From assembly GCA_013397695.1 (NCBI GenBank), contig VYZI01000192.1, positions 741,830-805,829 on the forward strand: a DNA stretch of 64,000 nucleotides, in the 5' to 3' direction. Positions within the stretch are counted from its first letter, which is position 1, and the number at the start of each line of letters is the position of its first letter. The notes under the pieces are model-generated. The model worked only from the letters and a program-made list of their open reading frames with translations. It searched no databases and was not told where the DNA came from. The stretch comes from Centropus unirufus. Taxonomy: Eukaryota; Chordata; Aves; Cuculiformes; Centropidae. Positions 26,791-37,234 of the stretch are shown here, piece after piece. The position numbers and the translations under genes are program-made.

Positions 26791-27754
26791 TCATATTAGA
26801 CAAAGTATTCCAACGTAGTGATGAAAGTATCAAATGATACAAAACTAGAGGATCTCACTGTCTTTGGGTCACTTCTCCCTCCCTTTCTAATCACTCCTAA
26901 ATCCAGCAACAAGTTTTATTCTGCTATGGCAGGCAGAAGGTGACCTCAATGCTAGTACTCTCGTAAAATTTCCTTGAAAAAAAGCAAAAGGTTTAGCAGG
27001 GAAACATCATCTTTCGATCCTGAGCCAGGAATATGTTGCAACACAAGTTTGGTGTCTACTAGAGAGGGAATCAATATAAGATACCGGCTTCAATGGACAA
27101 AGCTGCAGAAGACCAGTCTTTGCTAATTCACTTGCTCAGGCAATCATTTGTTTAAAACAAAAGTTCCATGTTCCTGCAAACAGAGAAAAAAAGTCTTTCC
27201 CCCATCTGTTTTTCCTAACTGTATTTAAGTGGAGTACACTACAGTACTCCACATCAGACCTCAGACAGCTATTTAATCTTCAGACACGGCTAACAGTGGC
27301 AGCAGTGGCATTGGAAAGGTGGCTATGGAATGGGGCTAAGACGCACAGCTAAGTTTCCCCTTTTCTAACTGCTCTGATTAAACACAATAAACCAAATCCT
27401 TCTCTCCCAGGAAGACCATTTGCAGAAGGAGAGATGCGCTTTGGAGAACACCCAAAGCACTTCGGCATCAGCCCACAGCAGGCAGCGCATCACACAATGA
27501 GCATGCCCCAGCAATGCCCGGACATCCTCAGGGAACACAAATCTGGATGACGACACAGCCGCTCTTTATTCACCATACAATGAAAAAAGACCATGAGGAC
27601 AGGACTGCAAGTCCCCTTCTCAACCTGACGATGCAAACAGGCAGTCCCAGAGAGGCAGGCAGCCCCAGAGCACACAGGTGGCTTCCCTCCTTTGCCCCAA
27701 AAGTTGAGAGCCCCAGAACTCATAAAATTGCCCTTGGCCAATCTTATAAATAAA

Positions 27755-27817
27755 GCATTTTTATATTTTGGTATATTTTATATTTTTGGTATATTTTTGG
27801 TTGTTTGTTTTTTTTTA
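27755..27817. repeat. AT-rich low-complexity repeat
   Basis: Repeated tatattttggtatattt-like units ending in a T run, in SERINC5 intron 1. Confidence 0.7.
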
Positions 27818-30372
27818 AACTCCTCAGAAATAGAGGCCTAGGTATAAAATGAAAACCCGATACTCTTAACTTGCAGCACCTTTTACTGCATTTACTTCAT
27901 TATATGATTTCTAAGTGCAGAACAGTATTAAAAAAAGATTTAACAGATCTACAAAAATAGCTTTATAAGCTCTAATAACTACCAGTTCTAATTGGAAAAT
28001 CCATCTTCTTGAAGCAGCCAGCTACAGCTTACTGTCATCCCGTCCCCACCAAATTAATGTTAACTAAATTACATTTATTTAACTCTGGAAAAAAACATAT
28101 CCATTGTAATAAAGATTTTCCACAACAGCTGCTTTTCTTAACCATGATCTCAACTTTATTCTCTTGAGAATAACTACTGAAGAAAAGCCAAATGTAAAAA
28201 TCCTGTTTCCTGTCAATTTAAGCAGATGTTTTTATGTAATCAAAAGCATTGTGGAGGCCCAAGCCAAACTGTATTCTCACTACATTCTCAAACCAACAAA
28301 ACTCCAGCAAAAGAAACATTTATCAAGCTTATTACAGCTCAGAACCCTAAAAATCTCAATTATCTCCAAAACAAGGTTGTATGTGGCTCAATGAAAAACA
28401 ATTGCAGAAATTAAAGTTTATAAATGGCCAGGCTCCTTGAAAGCAAGTTCCCAGGGTCTATTTGGCAAGGATACAAGTCACACAGTAACGTTAATTAAGA
28501 TTATTTAAAATAATTTCTGAGTGTAAAATCAGCATAACCAAAGTACCCTGAAGTTTGGCAGCTCACTGCTATATACTTTGACAACAGGAATCTGGGCTGT
28601 GAAACCTGAATGGATTTATTCCAGCAGGCACCATCAGAGGTTTAGCATGGTTTGACCCAAAACCAAAAGCACCCACCACTTATCTACTTCTCACCAGGAA
28701 AATTTGCTGGTGTTATGAATGGAGAAAAAATGGATAATCAGCTGATGTTAAATCCCAACGAACTTTGATATGAGCTACAGACATCAACACACAATAATGG
28801 CACTTTAACAGCTCAGGAGGACGATATCTAAGTACTCAGTTCTATGAAAGCAGATCACAGAAACAGAGAGGCAGATAATGCAAGGTATATGCAGGGCAAA
28901 AATACTTCATACAAAAACCCCACCACCCTGTGCTATATAAAACCTATTAAACTAATATTTTTTTTAGGAAAAAAGGAGTGACCCAACATGAAAGTTGTTC
29001 TTCAGAATATGAAGAACAACTCCCCTCAAGGACATCACCTTCGTGATAAAGATGGGGTTAACTTGGTGGGGGAACATTCGAGGAGAGGAAAAATTCCTTG
29101 ATTTTCCAGCTTGATTAACAGTACTCATAAAATGCCTCAGGAAGTTCGTTCGAGAGAGAAAAAACTTCTATCCTTTTTGTTTTTCTTGTGCATTAATCAT
29201 GTTAAACAAACATCCCCTCAACAAAATTGGAATAAATCAAGTCATGAAGGCAAAGGCCATTTTTCCTTTTAAAAAAAGTTACTTTGCATGCTATTGAAAC
29301 ATAGTCCATGCCATTCATCATCTTAGCCTATAAAAAGGTTATCCACGCTAAAATCGCTGGCATAACTCCAGCATTATGCCGTATTTAGCACGGATAAGTT
29401 TTGCATAAAAAATACTGCTTAAACCAGCAAAATGCATCTCCCCAGGGTATTGCATAATTTTGGTGTGATGACTGCATCCACTTCAGGGCTTTACTTCAGC
29501 TGTAACATCACAAAAGAGTTCAGTTTATTTACAGGCTCCAAAGTGACACATCAGGGCCAGCAAAATACAATACCATCAGATGTTGAGTTTTAAGAATGTC
29601 TCAAAGTTTGGCCACGCTAAAGCCACCCCATTCCCCGCTCAAGTCTCTGAATGGTTTCACCCTCTTGATATAAGTCACTTCTCGAGGATCTATACCAAAA
29701 AAAAGCAATGAAAATGCAAATAGCCATGAACCACTGCAGTAACAGCACCCACAAACAGCACTCTGTTGAGCCGCTTCCTCCAAAGCTGGTTACACACGCT
29801 GACAAAACGCACGTGAAGCAGCAGTCAGGGGAGACCCCCCTGCTTTAAGAGGGATGTTAGCAAATTCAGTTTTTGTAATGCTGCTGCCCCCCATGACTGC
29901 CCAGGGCTGCTTGGTGAGGCACGGGGGAGCACACCGAGCACGGGTGAGTGGAGGCACGCTTAGTAAACCCTTCTGGCCCATCAAAGATTGAAATAACCAC
30001 AGCCAGAAGCCCAATCTAACCCAGGATTTCAGCCTTCAGGAAAGATCTGGAATTTTTTTTTGTGTTAAACACAAAAGCAAGATACTAATCAGAGTCTGAG
30101 TATGGAAGTATGGTTCCTTGAGGAACCAAGGAAGAAACATCAATAGGATTAGGACTGCAAGGTATTTCAATACGTAAAATAATAGGTATAAGATCACTGG
30201 GTAGTCTGTTGCAGGTGAGACAAGTAGCAATGGGTTTCTTCTATTGCAGGAGTGGAGATTTAGGAAAATGAAGCTCAAATAAAGAGCTTGGGGGAGATGC
30301 AGCCTAACACCAGGCTAGAGAGACGGCTGGTAGGAAGCAAAGTCCTTTCCTCAAGTGAAGCCGAAAGGGAGG

Positions 30373-30415
30373 TTTGGACAGGGGGAGATTTGGACAGGGG
30401 GAGATTTGGACAGGA
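30373..30415. repeat. short 16-bp minisatellite, about 2.6 copies
   Basis: The unit tttggacagggggaga is repeated without change just downstream (in gene direction) of the SERINC5 CpG island. Confidence 0.9.
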
Positions 30416-30479
30416 TTTTGTGACTGCCCTTCTCCAACACCACCATCCTTCACACATCCTTCGGGGATTCCATCAAGAA

Positions 30480-32060
30480 CCCAGGCATGATGCGGAGCGC
30501 TGAGCCCTCACCCCACAGAGACTGGAAGGTCCTGTACCACCGTCCATCACACCTGCTCTCCTCTCCCGCTCCCCCGCCAGCACCTGCACTCGCCGAATCC
30601 CTCCACAAGCCACAAAAAAAGCAGCCCGTGAAGGAGCCCGAGGAGTGCCCAGCCCAAAGGGAAGTCGGGACCATTCCACTTCTTGTGCCACGGGGCGCCC
30701 ACCTCCCCGCCGCCCGGCGATTACCTGACCGCCTCTGCGGGACGCGACATCCCTTTGGGAACCGCTCCTTCCAGCTCGGGGCTCGGGGGATGCTCCTCTC
30801 ACGCCCCGCATCCCCTCTCCCCGGCGCGGCTCCCCAGGGGAGGACGCGGGCGAGCAGGGACCCCCGGTGCCCGCACCCCCGGCTCCGCGCACCCGGGAGC
30901 CGCTCGGGACCCCCGGGGCTGCCCCCCCATTCCCGGTGCCGGGGNNNNNNNNNNNNNNNNNNNNNNNNNNNNNNNNNNNNNNNNNNNNNNNNNNNNNNNN
31001 NNNNNNNNNNNNNNNNNNNNNNNNNNNNNNNNNNNNNNNNNNNNNNNNNNNNNNNNNNNNNNNNNNNNNNNNNNNNNNNNNNNNNNNNNNNNNNNNNNNN
31101 NNNNNNNNNNNNNNNNNNNNNNNNNNNNNNNNNNNNNNNNNNNNNNNNNNNNNNNNNNNNNNNNNNNNNNNNNNNNNNNNNNNNNNNNNNNNNNNNNNNN
31201 NNNNNNNNNNNNNNNNNNNNNNNNNNNNNNNNNNNNNNNNNNNNNNNNNNNNNNNNNNNNNNNNNNNNNNNNNNNNNNNNNNNNNNNNNNNNNNNNNNNN
31301 NNNNNNNNNNNNNNNNNNNNNNNNNNNNNNNNNNNNNNNNNNNNNNNNNNNNNNNNNNNNNNNNNNNNNNNNNNNNNNNNNNNNNNNNNNNNNNNNNNNN
31401 NNNNNNNNNNNNNNNNNNNNNNNNNNNNNNNNNNNNNNNNNNNNNNNNNNNNNNNNNNNNNNNNNNNNNNNNNNNNNNNNNNNNNNNNNNNNNNNNNNNN
31501 NNNNNNNNNNNNNNNNNNNNNNNNNNNNNNNNNNNNNNNNNNNNNNNNNNNNNNNNNNNNNNNNNNNNNNNNNNNNNNNNNNNNNNNNNNNNNNNNNNNN
31601 NNNNNNNNNNNNNNNNNNNNNNNNNNNNNNNNNNNNNNNNNNNNNNNNNNNNNNNNNNNNNNNNNNNNNNNNNNNNNNCCCCCCCGGCCCCCCCGGCTCC
31701 CCCGGGCGCTGCGGGCGGCGCTGCCCGGGCCCTTTTTTTTCCTGCGTTCCGTGCCGGGAGCCCGAGGAGGTGGCGGGATGAAAGTGGCTTTTTTTTGATC
31801 TGGCGTGAAATGTGACGCCGCAAGTCGCCGGCCTTGGGTTCGAGCCGCTCTCGGGCTGCCCGCGCTGTCATGGAAAAGCCACGTGCGTTCTCAGGCAGCT
31901 CCAGGGCTGCGCTTTCCTAGCAGGAGCCGAGAGCTTTCCAGGTGCTTCCGAAATGCTTCCTTCGCACGAGTTGCTACGACCCGAGCGGGGCAGCAGGAGG
32001 AGGCTGAGGGCTGCTGTGCGTCCGAGGTGATGGTGGGACATCCACCAAGCAACAAGGGTC
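30480..32060 (-). promoter_or_regulatory. SERINC5: CpG island, probable SERINC5 promoter and exon 1
   Basis: G+C-rich sequence with many CpGs surrounds the gap at 30945-31678. It lies upstream of SERINC5 exon 2 in the gene's direction and is the only such island in the left half of the window, so it probably holds the promoter and the missing first exon. The visible flanks do not contain an ATG context encoding the expected MSA-type start, so exon 1 is probably inside the gap. Confidence 0.65.
30945..31678. other. assembly gap (734 N) in CpG island
   Basis: Run of N flanked by C-rich sequence on both sides. G+C-rich promoters often fail in short-read assembly. SERINC5 exon 1 is probably hidden here. 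Confidence 1.
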
Positions 32061-32121
32061 TCCGCGGAAAGGCTTCCCTGCCTTCTCTGCTCTGTTTTGC
32101 CTCTGTTTGCACGCTGCGAAG

Positions 32122-34945
32122 TCACAGAATCACAGCATGATTTGGGTCAGAAAGGACAAAGCTCATCTGGCTCCAACAGCCCTGCCATGGGCCAGGACAC
32201 CTGCCACCAGACCAGGCTGCTCAGAGCCTTGGAACACCTCTACGGACAGGGCATCCATGACTTCTCAGGTCATGCTGTGCCTGTATCTCACCATGCTCAC
32301 ACAGAAAAATTTCTTCTTAATATCTGATGTAAATCTCCCCTCTCTCAGCTTGAAACCATTCCACCTCATCCTGTCCCAGCAACTCCCTGATAAAAGCTAC
32401 ACTCACAGTTTTCCTGGAAGCCCCCTTTAAGTATCGGAAGGCCACTATAAGGTCCCCCTGGAGCCTTCTCTTTTCTGGGCTGAACAAGTGCAGCTCTCTA
32501 AGCATGTCCACATACGGCAGGTGTTCCAGCCCTCTGAGAAGCTTCATGGCTCTCCTCTGACAGATCCATGTCCTTCCTGTGCTGAGGACTCCAGAACTGA
32601 ACACAGGACTCCAGGTGAGGTCTCACGAGTGTGGAGTAGAGGGGCAGAATCACCTCCATCAACCTGCTGGTCCCACTTCTTTTGATGCAGCCCCTGATAC
32701 AGATGGCTTTCTGGGCTGCAAGTGCTCATTGCCAGCTCACATTGGACTTCTCATCCAACAATACCTCCCAAGTCCTTCTCATCAGGGCTGTTCTCAATCC
32801 ATTCTCCACCCAGCCTGTAATTGTGCTTGGGAGCGCCCCAACCCAGGTGCAAGATCTTGCACTTGGCCTTGTTGAACTTCATGAGGCGCACCTTTCTAGC
32901 CTGTCAATGTCCCTCTGAATGACACCCCTTCTCTCCAGTGTGTCAACCACACCAAACAGCTTGGTGTCATCAGCAAACTCAATAGCACTGCCTATGTCTC
33001 CAACAAAGACGTTAAAAAACACTGGGCCCAATACCAGCCCCTGAGGAATGGTATTCGTCACTGGTTTCCACTTGGACATTGAGCCATTGACCACAAGTTT
33101 CTGAGTGTGACTATCCAGCCAATTCCTTCTCCTTTTTTTTATCCTTCTATCAATCAATTTGTCTCCAATTCACAGACAAGAATGTCATGTGGTTTAGTGT
33201 CAAATGCTTTGCACAAGTCCAGGTAGACAATGCTAGTTACTCATCCCTTATCCACCAGTCCTGTAGGTCCACAGTAGAAGGCCAGCCGATCTGTCAGGCA
33301 CGATTTGCCCTAATTGAAGCCATGCTGGTTATCGACAATCACCTCTTTATTTTCCATATGCTTCAGCAGATTTTCCAGGAGGATCTGCTCCATGATCTTG
33401 CCTGGCACAGAGATGAGACTTACTGTAGTTCCCTGGGTCTTCCTTCTTTAAAAACCTAAGTTACGTTTCTGCTTTTCCAATCAGCAGAAACTTAACCAGG
33501 CTGGCATGACTTCTCAGGTACAATGGGTAGTGGCTTAGCGGCTTCATCAGCCAGTTCCCTCAGGATCCATGGATGCATCTCATCATGTTCCATGGATTTG
33601 TGCACTTTCAGGTTCCTTAAAAGACCTTGCATCTGACTCTGTCCTACACTGGGAGGGTTTTTCTTTTGCCTTCTGAAGGCTGGGTGGTGTGGCTTGAGCC
33701 CTTGCCAGTGGAATCTGAGGCAAAAATTCTATTGAGTACCTCAGCCTTCTTTGAACAACCAGCTCTTGTCAAGAAGGAACAACACGAAACTTGTCCTGTC
33801 CTCAACATCCTTGGTCAGATTTAATTCTTTTAGAGCTTTAGCTTTCCTAACCTCATCCCTGGCTGCTCAGACAATTTCTCTGTATTCCTCCCAAGCTACC
33901 TGTTCTTGCCTCCACCCTTCCTTACTGTGTTTGAGTTTGTCCAGGAGTTCTTTGTGCATCTATGCTGGCTTCTTTTTTTTTTTGCCTGATTTCCTCTTTG
34001 CTGGGAAACATCACTCATGAGTTTGAAGGAAGTGATCCTTGAATTTTGACCAGCTTTCTTGGACCCATTCCCCTCCAGGGCTTCACCCCATGGTACCCCA
34101 CCAAGAGGCTGAAGTCTACTTTCCTTAAGTCCAGGGTGGTGAGTTAGCTGCATGCCCTGCTCACTGCCCTAATGATCTTGATCTCCACCATTTTATGGTG
34201 ACTGCAGCCAAGGCTTTCCTTGAGCTCCACATTCCCCACTATGCCCTTCCTTCTATCACTTGGAGAAGGAAGTTATCATCAACACACTCCAGGGACTGCT
34301 TGTACCCTGCTGTGTTGTTCCTCCAACAGATATTGGCATGGTTGAAATCTCCTGTGAGGACCAGGGCTTGCAGTGTCCATCTGCCTACAGACGGGCTCAT
34401 CTGCTCCCTCCACCTGGTCTGGTGGCCTGTAGCAGACCCTCATTGTAATGTTACCTGTCCCTGCCCTCCCTTTAATCCTGACCATACCCAGGTGGGGCTC
34501 CATGCTGGTCATTGACATAGAGGGCAGCACCCCCTCCTCCAGCACTCCCTTGCCTGTCCTTCCCAAGGAGCCTGTATCACTCTATGTCAACACTCCACTA
34601 GTAGGATCCATTCCACCACATCTCTGTGAAACAAATGAAATCATAGTCTCACAGGCATGCCATGCCTCGTTTGCCCACCCTGTTCACCGTGCTCCTGGTC
34701 ACTTGTGCTCCTGGGGGTTGCACTTGTACGTGAGGGGGATTGTCGACCTTGACTCCTGTCCCTACCCACAGTGAGTCAGAGTGGCTGCTTGCTCATCAGG
34801 AGCCAGTCCTCTCCCAGTCTAGGAGGAGGGTGGAGAACCTTTTCCCCATACTTTCTGCTGCTGAGCTTCTGCTGCGGTATTGCTGGTTTAAGGAAAGTCC
34901 CCCTGGCGTGATTCCTCAACTCCAGACCCCCTCACCTCGGTGGTG
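32122..34945 (-). mobile_element. CR1 LINE retrotransposon, 5'-truncated and decayed
   Basis: About 2.8 kb of CR1 on the minus strand. The plus strand reads as the typical CR1 complement: cacagaatcacag at 32122-32136 is the 3' end with its CTGTGATTCTGTG-like terminus, then blocks such as ctggagccttctcttttctgg, gaggggcagaatcacctcc, gcccctgatacagatggctttctgggctgcaag and cttgcacttggccttgttgaacttcatgag. Farther on come reverse transcriptase and then endonuclease segments (the latter near 34.2-34.5 kb). Full-length CR1 is about 4.5 kb, so the 5' part is missing, as is usual for LINE copies. Many indels and stops make it inactive. Confidence 0.92.
32879..33157 (-). pseudogene. CR1 reverse transcriptase fragment
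   Basis: The longest intact reading stretch of the CR1 copy. It contains IPQGLVLGPVFFNVFVGDI (RT motif 4 region) and FADDTKL, the catalytic YXDD-type motif, at about 32957-32977. It is open for only 93 codons and continues in other frames on both sides, so it is a decayed relic and not a gene. Confidence 0.88.
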
Positions 34946-36788
34946 AAGGTGTATAATATTTAAGATAACTACCTGGGACTGCCATAATGTTAGGAATTCA
35001 GTGTGCCTAAAAGCTACTACACTGGATACAGGTACATCCATGTAGAGAACATGGCTACACCTACCAGGAAGGAAATCAGTAACAGCTGCAGGATGTGTTG
35101 CATGAACTCTATTCCTCTTTCCTCATGTGTGCAAACAAACAGAAAGTCAATTATTTAGGAAGCAGATTGTTTGATGGATTGGCATTTCATCATAATTTGG
35201 TGTGATGCTGAGGACTGGAGAGAGAAATCACTGTAAGGGCATAGTTTACAAAAAGCAGGCACGTGCTCTCTTTTTAAAGGTGCTCTAACATCTGCATATA
35301 CTCAGTTTGAGACAGGTTATTTATCGCTGTTGCTAAGACTAATTCTTGTCAAGCAGATGATTGACAAGGACACCAGTTTGCAGAGGACCTCACACATTTC
35401 AGGCACTGATGACTCTCCTGCTCTATAGGAGCAGCAAAAGCCCCAGCTTTTGGTGAGGTGAGGATTCCTCAAATCAGGAGTCGGGGCTGGAGGCTCAGCA
35501 CACCATCCCTGATTTACAGCTCCTCCCCTAGAGGCAGGGCTGAAGAAAAAGTCAAGAATGGAGCAAGGGGCAAGAGATCAGCAAGGCCAGTGAACAGGGA
35601 ACGGAAAAACACTTCATAACACTGTTAGCTTCCTGAAGCATGTGGTTAAGACATGGGAACGTGAGCATCTCAGCATAATATGAACCCAGCAAAACTGCAT
35701 CTACCTTCTATTTCTGTTCCAGACTTTGTAGACAATCACGAGAAGCTGACTCATCAGCCTTTGCTTAACTTCTGCATCCGCAACATCTACCCGAACATGA
35801 AGGACTGTCCAAGCCTTAATTAAAAACTTAAACTGTCTTGCAAAAAGAGACTGGTGAAGGTGACACATGGGTATGGAGGAAGAGGACTGGCTTACAACAC
35901 GTCAGCATGTCTGCGACAGCAACAAGCATTCACGGGGTGGGGAACGCCATTCATTCACTGTTCCATGCAAGTCTGTTAATGTCAGCCAGCACTGTTATCT
36001 CTGATGTAAATAAATCCAGCCTCTGCACTGAAGTAAAACAGCAGAGCTCTGTAATGGACTTTCCAATCAGTTAGAGCACCCCAGAGCCCTGGGATGTGCG
36101 CCTTGGCTTTTTGCATGAAAACTTCGTCACCAGAAAGGCTTGAACATTCCTGCTGTGTCACTGGCAAGCCTTAAGTAGGATAATAGCAAAGCAATGAGCA
36201 GATGTTACTGCATGAAAAGAACTGTCACTCTGAAACTACCCATGCATGCATTTAGAATAGGGTTTACCCATCAAATACATATTCTGAAATCGGAGAAGGC
36301 GGTTGTGTTCCCCTAATCTGATTTACTGGCCAGAAATCTTCAAACTGTTCCTTTTGGCAGGGTGAAGACTGCCTCTTTGAAAAGATGCTTATTTTGATTT
36401 AGGGCTTTCAAGTGACAGGGAAGGCATAGCATTGGTAAAGGTAGGAAAGATTCCTTGGCCTTCCTTCATGTAAGTAAATTTATGAACATAGATTTACAGC
36501 GACTTAATGAGTCAGACAGAATAGGGGCAAGAGGTGGCCCCGCCGGAATTAAGACAGCCAAGGAATACCCAGGAACAGAGTTAAACTCTGGTGTCAGTTC
36601 AGGTGCTAGGAAGAGAGAAACGAAGGAAAAAAGTGCTTGCTTTAACATCATAACTGTGTGCCACTTCCCAGAATAACACCCTGGTAAGAAGCCAGTTATG
36701 CCTTGGGAGCAAGCCACTTTCCTCACTTATGAAGGCAAGCAGAGAGGAGCAGAAGAACCTGAAGCCTCAGTTTGTTTGAGCCACTTAC

Positions 36789-37024
36789 CTTCAGGCAACT
36801 TACAAAACCCTGCCCGCAAGATACCCAGCTCTGTTTCATACACACCAGTGATCTCTGGCATCAGCTTGGCCCAGTTCACCAGGAAAGGCACTACCCTTTG
36901 GATCCCAACTGCAGTTTTACTTGCAGATGTTCTACCTTCACATGCAACCACTTTGCTCAGTCCCAACTCATTTGTACGTGGGTTATTGTTACAGAAGCAG
37001 AGGTTGTCACTGTGCCCTTTCACT
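36789..37024 (-). other. exon-like open stretch, unassigned
   Basis: 236 nt between a good acceptor (attgcattcttctcag) and a strong donor (GTAAGT), with one frame fully open for 78 codons. The frame contains NELGLSKVVACEGRTSASKT and VVPFLVNWAKLMPEITGVYE. I do not recognise the protein. It does not join in frame to the next candidate upstream. It could be an exon of an undescribed transcript, an old pseudoexon or chance. Confidence 0.25.
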
Positions 37025-37124
37025 CTGAGAAGAATGCAATATTCCCACCTCTATAGAGAACTCAGAAGATGTTAGTGGTGAAGCAGAAAGCTTTTTGGCA
37101 TAGCATGGGGAAATCATACCTTAC

Positions 37125-37234
37125 CAGGAATGCTCAAGGATTCACTCTGGGCTTCCTCAGTGCTTGCAGTGTGAATCAGCTCAGTGTATTTTAGGGTAAG
37201 AACATTAGGAATTGTCCCGTTTCGTCCATAGCTC
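37125..37234 (-). other. exon-like open stretch, unassigned
   Basis: 110 nt between an acceptor ending cttcttttcag and a donor GTAAGG. One frame is open, reading SYGRNGTIPNVLTLKYTELI and on to SESLSIP. The protein is not recognised. It lies upstream of the SERINC5 island on the same strand, so a noncoding or alternative 5' exon of SERINC5 is one possibility. Confidence 0.22.

Larger units (their letters stand above)
17773..30480 (-). other. SERINC5: SERINC5 intron 1 (inferred)
   Basis: About 13 kb between exon 2 and the CpG island thought to hold exon 1. It contains the LTR-like element near 26.4-26.8 kb, a possible broken coding relic at 24.29-24.51 kb and short A-rich or AT-rich simple repeats. 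No SERINC5-like exon encoding the short cysteine-containing N-terminus was seen. Confidence 0.6.

Noticed and set aside
29601..29805. Candidate SERINC5 first exon in a cysteine-containing minus-strand frame (STECCLWV)
   Set aside because: It lacks the expected start, the Gln end and a phase-0 donor, and it lies outside the CpG island.
30487..31871. Long open frames on both strands across the CpG island
   Set aside because: Their length comes from the run of N and from G+C-rich sequence with few stops. The visible parts are Arg/Pro/Gly/Ala-rich and lack homology.
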